From positions 62,001 through 126,000 of the forward strand of contig JAHLTZ010000017.1 in the NCBI GenBank assembly GCA_025786725.1: a DNA stretch of 64,000 bases, given 5' to 3'. A program made the translations under genes and the position numbers. Every line of letters begins with the position of its first letter. The stretch's first letter is position 1. The notes beneath the pieces were generated by a model, which saw only the letters and a list, made by a program, of their open reading frames with translations, was not told where the DNA came from and made no database searches. Positions 18,044-35,803 of the stretch are shown here, piece by piece. The stretch is from Syncephalis fuscata (Eukaryota; Zoopagomycota; Zoopagomycetes; Zoopagales; Piptocephalidaceae).

Positions 18044-20515
18044 ATGCGTTTCCTAGTTGTTGGGCTATTTGCTCTCAAAATATCAAGCTGTTTAGCTGCC
18101 GGTATTCCAAATCCTGCCTCAACATCTACTCAGAAGCCATCACCACCTCCTAATAATCCATCTAATCCTACCACAAGTCTACGCCCGCCAGTGGCTAAGA
18201 AAATACCGTATACCCATCACTACCATGGCCATAATTTACCAGATAATTACCAATGGTTACGTGAGAATATAAACAAAAATGAAGAAGGATTGGCTTACAT
18301 CAAAGCTGAAAATGTCTATGCCGATGCCTTAGTAAAGCCAACCGAATCTTTAAAAAATACACTTTACAAGGAGTTTATAGCACGCACCGAAGAAGAGGAC
18401 GAAGAAGTACCATGGAAAAGTAATGGTTTTCTGTATTTCTCTCGCATACGCAAAGGGCAAGCATATCCTGTACTTTATCGCAAGGAAGACAAACCTGATG
18501 CTAAAGAAGTAGCCATTATGGATTTGAACACAATGGGTCAAGAACAGCTGGATTCTGGTGGATATAGTCCCAGTCCAAACAACGAGTGGCTTAATTACTC
18601 GCTTAAACTCCAAAAAGATGAAAAATACGCCATTTATTTCAAGAATCTAAAAACAAACCAAGTCTTCAAGGAGATTTCCGGAACTGACTCAGCTGCATGG
18701 TCGGCTGACAGCTCTTACGTGTTTTATGTTACAACAGATGATACATTACGCAAAAACCGCGTTTATCGCCATAAACTTGGTACAAAAAGTGACCAAGATG
18801 TTATAGTTGTTCAAGAGAACGATCCAGAGTTTTCTCTTAGCCTTAAAATGTCTGGAAGCAAAGATTACATATTTGTTATTAGCAAAGGTCCAAAAACTTC
18901 AGAAACATATTACTTAGATTCTCATAAGCCAATAGAAAAATTCAAGTTATTTGAACCACGTCAGCCTGGTCGCTCTTACACTGTCCGCCACTTTAATAAG
19001 CAATTTCTTATTTTGACAAATCAGCTAAATGGTGAAAACCAAATTAACCAAGTACTATGTAGCTGCTCGATTAATGGTCCCACCAGCGCTGCAAATTGGC
19101 AAGTTTTACTGGCTCATGACAAGCATATCTATCTATTCGATATTACTCCATATAGTCGCTACCTTGTTATTAAAGAGTACTCTAATGCTCTACCTCGAAT
19201 GCGTGTTTTGGAATCAGATGCTAACGGTGTAATAAGGACGAATGCAGCACATCATTACATCAAGTTTCCTGAAGTCACCTACACAGCCCGTATCGACGCA
19301 AGCGCACTGCCATATAACGATAATATAATTCGCATTGAATACAGCTCCTACGTTACTCCAACCTCTGTATTTGACTATAATTTAGTCACACGTAAACATA
19401 CACTACGTCATAAGGCAAAAGTCAGAATTATGATCCATCACTTTATGCTACAGACTTTATTTTTGTCGACCGCCCTGTTCGCCCCACTGAAGAAGGCCCC
19501 GAGGTCTTACCAAAGGATATGAAAATCCTGTAAGCATTGCTTATCGCCGCGACAAGCTACGCAAAGATGGAACAAATCCTTGCTGGCTTTATGGTTTCGG
19601 TAGTAACGGTGCAGTAACAACACCCAATTTTGAACGGCAAACTGCCTCACTATTGGACCGTGGATTTGTATATGCTATTGTCCATACTCGAGGAGGTGCT
19701 GAGTGGGGCCCTGCCTGGTATGAGCTAGATGGTCGACTTTTGCATAAGAAAAACACATTCCATGATTTTATTGCTGTAGCAGAAAATTTGATTGCTGAAA
19801 AATACACTCGACGAGAAATCATGGTATTTGAAGGTCGTGATGAAGGCGGTTTATTAGTAGGAAGTGCAATCAATATGCGTCCGGATCTGGCCAAAGTTGC
19901 CCTTGTGTATAGTAAGTGCTACTAATAACGGTGTAATCGATTATTTATATTTTTATTTTTAGATCCACCTGTTGATCTAGTTAATACAATGATGGATGCC
20001 ACTCTTCCAATGACTGTCTCCAGATATGGCGAATGGGGAAATCCTAGCAACAAAAATTACTTTGATTATATGCTTTCATATTCACCATACGATAATATTC
20101 GCAAAGGTGTCAATATCCAAATATTGTGATTCGTAGCAATCTAGGCAGTTCTAATTCCAATACTGGGGTAAGTCAATAGTAAACAGCTATTTAGCAATAG
20201 ACTAATAATATGGACTAAATAGAAGCAGCAAAATGGTGTGCTAAACTGCGGAATTCCAAGTTGGCTATAATGGCGCCAATGACACACATCCACATAATAT
20301 TTTACTTCGCACCACTAAAAAAGGTTCAAATCGTAAGTTACAAGTAAAAATGGCTTAGAATTATAATTTATTAATCAGTTACATTTACATCAATAGTTGG
20401 TGCCGATCCTTTTTACAGTCAAATAAATGATATGTCTAATGACTATGCATATGTCATTTCAACTATTGAAACAGCTCAACAGGAGATCTTGGCTAAAAAA
20501 CAACCAAACAAGTAA
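18044..20515 (+). pseudogene. Oligopeptidase-B-like (S9A) secreted protein, frameshifted and lacking the catalytic triad
   Basis: The product begins with a signal peptide (MRFLVVGLFALKISSC) and a Pro-rich segment, then IPYTHHYHGHNLPDNYQWLRE, the N-terminal signature of S9A oligopeptidases, and a beta-propeller region. Apparent one-base losses shift the frame near 19418-19425, 19525, 20110 and 20250. Between them the family sequence continues, for example GFGSNG, RGGAEWGPAWYE, WGNPSNKNYFDYMLSYSPYDN. The nucleophile motif GGSAGG reads GRDEGG, with Asp in place of Ser (about 19830). The Asp loop reads SNLGSSNSN, without the usual HDSQV. The His segment, AGHGG in the family, reads KGSNLG. The product could not be an active peptidase. 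Introns are at about 19911-19961, 20168-20220 and 20329-20396. Stop at 20513-20515. Sequencing errors could explain the shifts but not the lost triad. Confidence 0.75.
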
Positions 20516-20594
20516 AACATTAATAAATACTGACTTCAAAAACAAATTAAATTATTTGCTTATTATGTATATCTTTAAATATAACTTTAGAATT

Positions 20595-22290
20595 TAGCTA
20601 TTTACTTTGAGTTTTACATTTTTTGAAAATAAAGGATATGAAACTTCAACTTACATTAAATTTTTAATTGAAGTGGAGTATTATCAAGTATTAGCAAGCT
20701 TTATTACAAGTCATTCAATATTAACGTAACTTTATTAATATGCTTATTATTTTACTCAAAGTAGAATAATAGCAATATGTTATCATATATTTTACTTAGT
20801 TTATTGCTTAAATATAATAATTTCTTGTTTATAAATACCAACATAATACAATCAGTTACATTTAATACAGTTACATTGACACTGTTCATTTCAACAATAA
20901 TGTCAGTGATTTATTTGTATTATTTTAATACACTAGTAATAAACAATTTATTAATCAGTTATTGTTTGTTTGGTGATCAAATGACCAACATTTAATAACA
21001 TTCAATATATCGAACATGACGATGGTGGTGAGTGACATCAATTATTAAATACTCATCATTGTAGATTTATTATCTAGTACACATATATACAATATGTGTT
21101 ATTACTATGTATACCGTTACTTTACTGATTAGCATTAAAATCATAATAATTTACATGATTATATTATAAATAATTAATAAAAATAATCGTTATATCATAT
21201 TATTGTTATACCAATATACCTCAGTGAACAAACTAAGTGCGATATGTCAATTTTCATTAATAAAAAAGTCGGAACCATACGATAACGGCCATAGACAGCG
21301 TATAGCCAATATATAATAAAATGGTAAATATTATACTGAATATGCAATATTGAACGAGATTAGTAATGTTAAAGTTATTGAACATATATGCATGATCAAT
21401 GAACAGAATTAGCCGATATTTGTTAATAATATCGATAGAACAAAAATAAAGATGGTTTTGGATAGAGGAAGGCTAGATGAATATAGAATGGTATATAGAA
21501 TGATAAATCTACAGTAAGAAAGCATATTAAACGGTGTTAAAGCTATAGTGCATATAATGCAATGTATGGAATAAATGAAGTGTAATGGAACATATAAACA
21601 ATAGAATGTGTCTAGTATATTATAGAATAATATATATTAGTGTAGAATAAATTAGGAATGATATAGATAAATGGTGGATATATGTGTACTAGATAATAAA
21701 TCTACAATAATGAGTATTTGATGGTTGATGTCACTCACCACCCATCAACATGTTCAATAGATTGGATGTTATTAAAATAGCCATTTGACCACCAAAAAAC
21801 AAACAATGTGATGATGTGATGATTAAATAAAACTCACCACTTGTCCCCATGTTCAATAGAATAGATGTGTAGTCCAATTACGCAAATGTTATCAATATAG
21901 TCATTTGATCCCAAATTACATTAAATGACTAATAAATTGTTTAATTTAAAAAGACTATTTTTATTTAATTAATAAATAATGTAATATACACAATCCATAA
22001 ATTGAATGGCGTTGTACATAAAAAGACTATGAATAGATTGAAATACAGATGAGGGAATTGCTTAAGTGGTGGAATAAAGGAAAGAATAAAATTAATAACA
22101 TAAAAGTAAATATAATTATAGAATATGCCATTAGTAAAGCAATGACAGCATTGCCAAAAGAGTATTCTGAATGGATTACTATTTAGAAATCACTACTACA
22201 TAATACTTCCAAGTCAATATACGTAAAATGCGGCACATTGTACATTCAAAACGGTAAAGTGATGTCCTACTAGTTGTATAACAAATAAAT
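20595..22290. repeat. Dispersed repeat copy with internal inverted termini
   Basis: Bases about 20595-21960 match the reverse complement of 58060-59410 along their length, including a segment with CGGAACCATACGATAACGGCC near 21270. They contain two opposed copies (about 20985-21090 and 21690-21800) of the GGTGAGTGACATCAA terminus seen in the 4483 element. The tail (about 21960-22290) resembles 48190-48650. An open frame of about 72 codons (20777-20995) is preserved in the 47.4-kb and 59.0-kb copies, but differences between copies do not favour synonymous sites. No transposase is recognisable, so this is a non-autonomous element or a nested set of them. Confidence 0.75.
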
Positions 22291-22602
22291 ATTAAAAAAT
22301 ATAAATCACTGTGACTAGTAATATATATATATACATACTGTACCTGACAATCCAAGCCACTGATTTAGTTTACAAAGCCATGCAAAGATTAATCAACACC
22401 AGCTTGGCTATTAAACAAATTGTCACACATCCTATTATGGCATCTGGGTCACGAGCTCCAATGATAACATCATCATTCATACTTTCTTTGCACCATTTGA
22501 GCAGTATTGAGTCATGGCTTTGCTATTTATTCATTCACTTTATCGCTGAATTCCAATTTATCGTAACTCATAGTAGTAATAATATCCAATATACTTTTCG
22601 CC

Positions 22603-24825
22603 ATGCTATTATCTCAAACCTATTTGCGACCCTCTGCTTTGTTGCTACAATTGCACGCTGAGGTTTTGCTTCATCTGTGTCATTTCCTTAGCGATGAAGA
22701 ACTCGTTTTATTTGCAGCTAGTTGTCGCTCATTATACAATTTAATCGCGAGACAACCTGCTTACTGGGAGAATCAATACCGCAAGCAGTTTGTTCTAGAG
22801 GATTGGAGAGAGCGAGATTGGTTGGCCTGGTTTAATCGGCAAGCCAACGCACTATATCCCATGGAGCCGTCATACACCGATAATAGCTATGACAGTGATT
22901 TAAGCAAGTCCATTATAGAGCTTACCGATTCTATGAATGATTTTAGCATCAATTCAAATACCTTTAATACGACTATTTGTTCAATGAAAAGCAAGCAAAA
23001 TGATCCTTCCTCATTAGACTGGTCAAATACAAACTGGTACCATGCATACCACCGCCGAAGACTGACGTCCAACGCAATGATCACAGGAGAATGTCGAGTT
23101 AGAGTGTGCCAACTACCTGTGGGTAACAACGTTAAACTTGAAATGAAGGGCATGAATGCTTGGGGATCGCTTCTACGAGAACAAAATGGTATGCGAATGT
23201 GGTCAGCACGACACGATATTTTTACCAATACACCTGGCGTTACCACCGATGATATCTATTGGCAAGAATTACAAGTACCCAAATCAATGGGGGAGCTACG
23301 TAAAATCGATTATATGGAAATTACAAATAGCTTTGTCATGTTATGGGCCACTATTGAATTATCAGATGCAGAACTTGAAAAGCAAAGTTATTTTGATCAT
23401 GGGATACACTGGATGGACAACCGTGAAGATAATATGAATTCAGCACCTTTAAACATTTCAGCAACTGAACCAGTTCGCTTACGTAAAGCAATTGTTTCGT
23501 GGTCAAATATGGATGAAAAAAAAGAATTTATTCCTATATTTGTACAAACTAGTGAAGAAGCACGCGCCAAGAGAACACTTCCCAATTCATTAGGCATGTA
23601 TGATGACTGGCTATTGGTACAGCAGCCTTGTCTAAACGTTTTAGAAGAAAAGGCTAGCGATGAAGATGATGAAGAAGAGGAGCAGAGAGAAGACGAGGAA
23701 GAAGAGGACATTCTAGCAAAGAAACGACGATACAATATATATGACATGCAACGCCGTCAATGGGTCAAAGGCCCAGTTAATATTAAAAGTCGATCAACAG
23801 CACATATTCAAGCGGTAACAGAAGGCACCTCTGACATCCTCATCTATCATTGGCGCAAAAATATGCAACCATTGGGCGATTATGAAGAGTCTGATGACAT
23901 ATTCCTTGATAATATGACATTTGAATGGGAATTAAATAGAGTAACTGCTGGTCAGTCTGCTTATGAGACTATACACCAAGGCAGTGTACTTGTACCATTA
24001 TGGCCTAATCCGTCGTTGGATGCCCAGGAATACAGTCCAGGCTTTTCTCTCGTCTCCATTTTTGATCCAAATGATTCAGAAATACACACTGGTGGCGATC
24101 TTCCTCATTCGTTACTTGCACTTGTTGATGTACGTCATTCATCCACTAAAAGCGAGTATATCCGTCCAGTATGGACACGTTTCGTTGGTACAACACTTAT
24201 TACGCCGCTTTGTAGTGAAAGGATCGTACTAGTACAGCAGTATATGATATTCGATGTATTGGATGCGACCAATGGTGATCTACTTCGACAAATACCTTGC
24301 GAGGCCTATAGTTTATTTTGGACGGTTCTTGGATCAATGTGTGTACTATTTGGTATGGACGGCAATATTAATTACTTTATGGATATGTCAACGGGTAATA
24401 TCCATCGACCAATGAATGTCTGGGAAAAGAATGTATTTACGGTAACAGAAGCATCAAATGAAGAACAAGTCACAACCAACGAAAATACAGAAGCTGCTAA
24501 TACAATAACACCAACAAATGAAGATGAGAATGAAAATACAGAAGATACAGAAGATGCCAACACAACACCAGCCAATGAAGATGAAAATGAAGATACAGAA
24601 GATACAGAAGATACCAACACAACACCAGCCAATGAAGATGAAAATGAAAATGAAAATGAAAGCGATAATGAGAATGAGAATGAAAATACAGAAGTTACTA
24701 ATACCAATACTAATAGTACTTCTGATAACAAATTACCCAACTATCGTATTTCATGTGCCAATGTAGGCATGGTTAGTCCATCAGGTGGAGGCAAATACGC
24801 TTTATTCAATTTAACCTATCTTTAA
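22603..24825 (+). CDS. F-box domain protein with acidic repetitive C-terminal region
   Basis: A single-exon ORF of 740 residues. Residues about 15-60 read LHAEVLLHLCHFLSDEELV, ASCRSLYNLIA, then WENQYRKQF, a typical F-box, which recruits Skp1 of an SCF ubiquitin ligase. The middle of the protein is folded-looking but matches no repeat class I can name; an acidic stretch of Asp/Glu lies at about 347-367. Residues about 615-715 are a low-complexity run of Asn, Glu, Asp and Thr with repeated NEDENE and TEDTED blocks encoded by a minisatellite. The C-terminus (GMVSPSGGGKYALFNLTYL) returns to ordinary composition. The substrate is unknown. The ATG at 22603 immediately precedes the F-box and no closer alternative fits. 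Confidence 0.75.
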   Translation: MLLSQTYLRPSALLLQLHAEVLLHLCHFLSDEELVLFAASCRSLYNLIARQPAYWENQYRKQFVLEDWRERDWLAWFNRQANALYPMEPSYTDNSYDSDLSKSIIELTDSMNDFSINSNTFNTTICSMKSKQNDPSSLDWSNTNWYHAYHRRRLTSNAMITGECRVRVCQLPVGNNVKLEMKGMNAWGSLLREQNGMRMWSARHDIFTNTPGVTTDDIYWQELQVPKSMGELRKIDYMEITNSFVMLWATIELSDAELEKQSYFDHGIHWMDNREDNMNSAPLNISATEPVRLRKAIVSWSNMDEKKEFIPIFVQTSEEARAKRTLPNSLGMYDDWLLVQQPCLNVLEEKASDEDDEEEEQREDEEEEDILAKKRRYNIYDMQRRQWVKGPVNIKSRSTAHIQAVTEGTSDILIYHWRKNMQPLGDYEESDDIFLDNMTFEWELNRVTAGQSAYETIHQGSVLVPLWPNPSLDAQEYSPGFSLVSIFDPNDSEIHTGGDLPHSLLALVDVRHSSTKSEYIRPVWTRFVGTTLITPLCSERIVLVQQYMIFDVLDATNGDLLRQIPCEAYSLFWTVLGSMCVLFGMDGNINYFMDMSTGNIHRPMNVWEKNVFTVTEASNEEQVTTNENTEAANTITPTNEDENENTEDTEDANTTPANEDENEDTEDTEDTNTTPANEDENENENESDNENENENTEVTNTNTNSTSDNKLPNYRISCANVGMVSPSGGGKYALFNLTYL
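24471..24716 (+). repeat. Coding minisatellite in the F-box gene
   Basis: Imperfect repeats based on AATGAAGATGAAAATGAA and ACAGAAGATACAGAAGAT, with two near-identical longer units containing ACAACACCAGCCAATGAAG. The run encodes the acidic Asn/Glu/Asp/Thr region. Unit lengths are multiples of three, so copy-number change would keep the frame; length polymorphism between strains is likely but is inference. Confidence 0.85.
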
Positions 24826-25145
24826 ATTGCATTTCCATTAAAGATATTATTGTATACTTTAAATTGCTTATACTTTTAATCCAATTAATAAATCATTATT
24901 GCTATTATTAAATATGCACTTTGATATGGCTAATTAAAACTATTCATTCAATACTGGTCAAACTACTGGATTATAAACCATTTAAACAGCTTGTTCATTT
25001 GAAAAATATCAATTGTAATGATAATTTATGCACATTTCTTGTATAATAAAAGAACGTCAATAGGTGGTTAGACATGAATATTGTTATAGCGATGGAATAA
25101 AACAGAAACGTAATCATAAATTCAATGGGCACTAGTAAGAGAAAA

Positions 25146-28504
<3,359 letters not shown>

Positions 28505-29007
28505 GCGTTCACTACCACCACGTGGCCGCTAATATATGCTAGATGTATCCAGTATCCATATGTATACATACCTTATCGATATTGAAGCGGCCATGTTTAT
28601 TCAAAGTGCGTTTGTACACGTATACGCCGTGCAGCTACTACCACTACAACTGATAGTGCTACCGCTGTCAACGGTGAGATTATGCCAGACTCCACCTAAT
28701 AATAGCAAAGGATGTACAACTTTCCGTAACGGTGGCCAGTCAGTCGTGGTCAATGAACAGAAAGAGAGAAAGAGAAGAAAACGAAAGATGATCACCTGAC
28801 TAACTGTCTAGAAGCGCTTACACACGCACGTTTAACGCAGAAAGTTCAAGGATGGCTGCACACTTTGTAGTTTAAAGATGCAAGTGCGAAACAACGAAAA
28901 TAAGAGGAATGAATGTGTAGATGTGTGAGGACGGCGAAAGAGCGAAGAATCTTATAACGTGAGCTGCGTATGGTGGGTGTGTGCGTGTGGATATGTGTCT
29001 ATGTAGT

Positions 29008-29039
<32 letters not shown>

Positions 29040-29168
29040 ACAAGTTTACTCGAGTGAATCAGATTAAAATGATAATTCAAATTGAATTATTTTTCTTTTT
29101 TACTATTAGCAAGCTTTCTTAGTTAAACAAAGCACGCTTGATTCCATCTTTATTCTTAGAATTCAACT
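28505..29168. promoter_or_regulatory. Divergent intergenic region between RSP5 and the Rix7 gene, with a (TG)n tract
   Basis: The region separates two divergent housekeeping genes and should contain both promoters. It holds GT/TG-rich sequence from about 28970, with an uninterrupted (TG)n tract at about 29012-29039. The 28500-28800 part is C/A- and G/A-rich, consistent with leader sequence. The 87- and 64-codon frames here lie on opposite strands over the same bases and show no protein features. Confidence 0.5.
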
Positions 29169-32390
<3,222 letters not shown>

Positions 32391-32438
32391 ATTAACCTAT
32401 TGTTCATTGATATACTTTATGGCCCATTTTTAATAAAT

Positions 32439-33710
32439 TTAATTCGCTTTAGGCATAAATGGATCTGCAATACTTAAACGTGCTACACGCTCTCTTGGCA
32501 ATGGCACGGCCTCTTGTCCATCAGACATCACATGTTGATGTGTAGGGAATGGTGGCTGTACGCCTTTAGGGAAAGCAGCAGCGCCTCGTTTCTTAATGGC
32601 ATCCTTAATGTAAATATACTGCCTATCATATCCGGGCACTGCTCCTCGGACATAGACTAGATTAAGTCCAGTATCGACTTTAACCACCTAAACGATCGCA
32701 TATCAATTATAAAGTGTAAATAGTACACTTGGTTGCTACATACCTTTAAGTTTTGTACGGTAGCATAGTTACCACCCATACGTCCGGCCATCTTTTTGCC
32801 CTTAAATACACGACCTGGATCCTATTTATCTTATTCATCAGTAACTAATCTATACTATAGCACCTATTAAATTACCTGACATTGACCAGTAGAACCCAAT
32901 GAACGATGAGATACAGAAACACCATGCGAAGCACGAAGACCTTTAAATCCATGACGTTTCATACCACCGGCAAATCCTTTACCAATACTAATGGATACCA
33001 TTGCCGTTAGTATTCTATACGGCTGATACACATGCACATTGTTAATATTACCTTGGTGCTTGTACATCTACAAACTGTCCTGGTACAAAATGAGAAGCAT
33101 TAAGGGTCGTGCCTATCCATGTATGTTAAATACCACTACTACTACTTATTACTGTACTCTTTGAACCTACCAACAGGTAGACGCGCATCTTCAGTAACTA
33201 GAAACTCGCACACTTTCTTCTTTGGCTCAACACCGGCATTATTAAAATGACCCAATAATGGTTTGGTCATACGTTGAGGCAATTGATTGACTGAACCAAT
33301 TTGTAATTGCACCATACCAGGCTGATGAATCGATTCACGTGCTTGTATAACTTGTACATCTTCAATCTAGTAAATATCAATTAGACGATAGACCCTTCCA
33401 TTCTACTAGCAATACCTACTTTAAGCACAGTTACTGGGTGACGCACGCCCCATTCATCCCATATTGCCGTCATACCAATCTTAATACCAATAATACCTGT
33501 ACGTCTTGATTCTGGCTTCCATGACGGTGTTGCCGTAGCCGTTGCAGTCATTGTTGCGGCTTTAGTCGGCGTGGCTGTGGCCGTAGCGAATGATGCACGT
33601 ATAGTCGAGAATCCTGTATTCGTCGAACTTGATTGAGGCAGCACTGCTGGACAGGAAGCAGCAAACAGTGGCCGCGTAATCGAACGAGCGAGACGTGTTC
33701 GGGCAAACAT
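32439..33710 (-). CDS. MRPL3: Mitochondrial large-subunit ribosomal protein uL3m
   Basis: The N-terminus is Arg/Ser/Ala-rich with no acidic residues for about 50 residues ([14 protein letters not shown]), as expected for a mitochondrial targeting sequence. The body begins [20 protein letters not shown], the start signature of bacterial-type uL3, and continues with [30 protein letters not shown] and [15 protein letters not shown], ending [15 protein letters not shown]. All are diagnostic of the L3 family, and the Ala/Thr-rich leader marks it as the mitochondrial rather than the cytosolic protein. Four or so short introns. It shares a 120-bp divergent promoter with the C2orf76-like gene. In yeast the same protein is called Mrpl9. 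Confidence 0.9.
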
Positions 33711-33830
33711 ACTGACGCGTATATAGCGCGTGTCGTATAGATCAAAGAATAAAGTAAATTGATTAGAAAAAGTTTAAATGGTATAAATAATTCTACTTTT
33801 CTTCTTTTCTTCAAACAACAACACTACAAT
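33711..33830. promoter_or_regulatory. 120-bp bidirectional promoter
   Basis: Only 120 bp separate the start codons of the divergent uL3m (minus) and C2orf76-like (plus) genes. The interval must contain both leaders and cores. It holds a CTTCTTTTCTTC pyrimidine run just before the plus-strand ATG. No TATA box is clearly placed. Confidence 0.6.
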
Positions 33831-34473
33831 ATGACAGATCCCGTTGATGTTGTTACCGTTCGACTTATCAAGTCATTCGAGTATCGAACATTCAAAAACT
33901 TATTGATTCATAATGTTGATCTAACTCAAACAGTTATGGAATTTAAACAACATATCCGTGAAGGTAATAGTGGTTTATTAACTATTTATTAATATTAATG
34001 AAATAAAGCAATGAAGATAGCTTCTGGCATGAAACCATTTATGACTATTGACTATGGTAATTAATATAATATCCTCTATATTCTACTTAGTCATGGTAAT
34101 AATAGATACGTTAAAGGTGTATACACAAGCCCATGGATCTAAAGTAAGTAGTTGTTGTAATATAGCATTTTCATTAAACATCCATGATTAATTAATAACA
34201 TTATGATTAGACCAATAATTTAATTATCAATTTAAATCACGACGAATGGATTATGGAAGATACAAAGCAGTTGGCAGATTATGGTCTAGGTAATTTTGTT
34301 ATTCTTATTATTTTATATCTATTTTATATTTCTATTTCTATATTTCTATTCTACTAATACTATTTCTTATTTCTTTTTCTTTTCTTATTTAAATAGCCAA
34401 TGAGACTGAATTGTCATTTTTTAATCGTGATGCCTATGAGACATTTAAAAATGATCCACAAGTAAAATGGTAA
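33831..34473 (+). CDS. UPF0538 family protein (C2orf76 homologue)
   Basis: Short exons encode roughly 120 residues. Exon 1 reads VTVRLIKSFEYRTFKNLLIHNVDL, the family's N-terminal signature; later exons read GMKPFMTIDY, DTLKVYTQAHGSK, NLIINLNHDEWIMED and LANETELSFFNRDAYETFK, ending VKW. Order, spacing and length match the small conserved eukaryotic C2orf76/UPF0538 family, whose function is not established. Four introns of about 55-140 nt separate these segments; the first donor is at about 33964. It is divergently paired with the uL3m gene and convergent with the Pab2 gene. Confidence 0.85.
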
Positions 34474-34739
34474 TCCTTTGTAGAGAGTATAAAAACGGAT
34501 GTTGGATTAAGAGAGAAGCGACCGTGCCTCTTTATCTTTATCGTCATGACATATTAGTCTGATAGTAGTATGTTAATAAGGCGCGGTAAATCCACCTCGA
34601 CGACCACCTCTACATATCATATATACATATCATATACATATATATATATATATATACATAAATATTAGTTCATCTATTTTATACCTTTAATTGTCACAAT
34701 ATACTTGTCGACAACTGTAAATGTTGTTATTTCTATTGC

Positions 34740-35660
34740 TTACCGGCCACGAGGACGGAATCCTCCTCGGTAGGGACGACGACCACCACGTCCACGTCCT
34801 CGTTGATATCCAGGTACATTGGTGCGCTTGGCCGTTACCTAAATAGTAGTCTATTAATAAACTATAATATTATGGATTATTTAACAAATAGTGTCTACCT
34901 TAAGTTGTCGGCCTCGGAATAAAGAGTCGTCAAGGGTTACTGCATTGGCTACTGAAGCAATATCGGCAAATTCAACATAAGCAAATCTAAATATATGTTA
35001 TTACGATATTAAATAAGTAAATGGCTGTTAATACATTGTATTCTATATGGACTGTAATAGTATTTACCCTTTAGGATGACCGGTCCATTTATCGCATATA
35101 ATGGTAATACGATTAATTGTACCGCACGATTGGAAATGTGCTTGAACTTCCTCGGGTGTAGCACCATAATCAACCTATATAAATGATTCACCAGTAAGCA
35201 TATATTGACTATGTATAGAATAGACTCTATTAACATACATTGCCTACATATACCGAACGAGCATCTGCTTCCTCTTTATCTATTATTATTATCATTATTC
35301 CATAGTATTCATTTTATTAGTAATTGGTATTACTTAGGAATATCTATATAGATATATAGATATATATCTACATATATCATACCTTCACTCATTTCTGAAC
35401 TCATCTCTTGTACTACTTGTGCTTGCATTTCCTTTAACTTGGCTGCCTCTTGCTCCATCTCTTGTACACGTCGCTTCATCGCCTCAATCTATCACGTATA
35501 TTGTTATGGTTGATTATCAGTACTACTACTATAGTACAAGGCAGTAGCTTACACTTGATTCGCCATCTTGGGGTGTTAACCCGTTATCCTGGTTGATCTT
35601 AACCGATTCTGTCGTGGATCCGGTGGTCGGTGTGGGCATTGGTGGTGTAGAATCGGCCAT
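34740..35660 (-). CDS. PAB2: Nuclear polyadenylate-binding protein (Pab2/PABPN1 type)
   Basis: Architecture is acidic/Thr-Pro N-terminus, coiled coil, one RRM, and an Arg-Gly-rich tail. The coiled coil (about 35390-35490) reads [21 protein letters not shown]. The RRM begins [20 protein letters not shown], includes the RNP1-type motif GHPKGFAYVEF, and ends [13 protein letters not shown]. The tail is [18 protein letters not shown], as in PABPN1, where the arginines are methylated and the tail helps nuclear import and binding. The family binds poly(A) in the nucleus and acts in tail-length control and exosome targeting. Four or five introns. The region between it and the C2orf76-like stop contains a (TA)n run at about 34625-34660. 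Confidence 0.9.
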
Positions 35661-35803
35661 TGTATTGATCTTAATATAGTGTACTATAATGTAGTATGAA
35701 AAGAATGTAAAAAAAGTGATAAAAATTAAATGTATAGATTTAATTAATTAATTAATTAATTAGTTAATTATTTTATTGATTTTAGTAGTAATTAATGATT
35801 GAT

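Noticed and set aside
19522-19560. Programmed ribosomal frameshift in the oligopeptidase-like gene
   Set aside because: There are several separate one-base shifts in the gene and no slippery sequence at most of them; decay or sequence error is simpler.
20777-20995. 72-codon ORF conserved in three repeat copies (also 47440-47655 and 59011-59229)
   Set aside because: Composition is AT-rich hydrophobic, differences between copies change amino acids as often as not, and there is no motif. Conservation reflects the recent spread of the repeat.
23397-23747. Antisense Ser-rich ORFs (also 24372-24740) in the F-box gene
   Set aside because: They are reverse-strand shadows of GAA/GAT-rich coding repeats.
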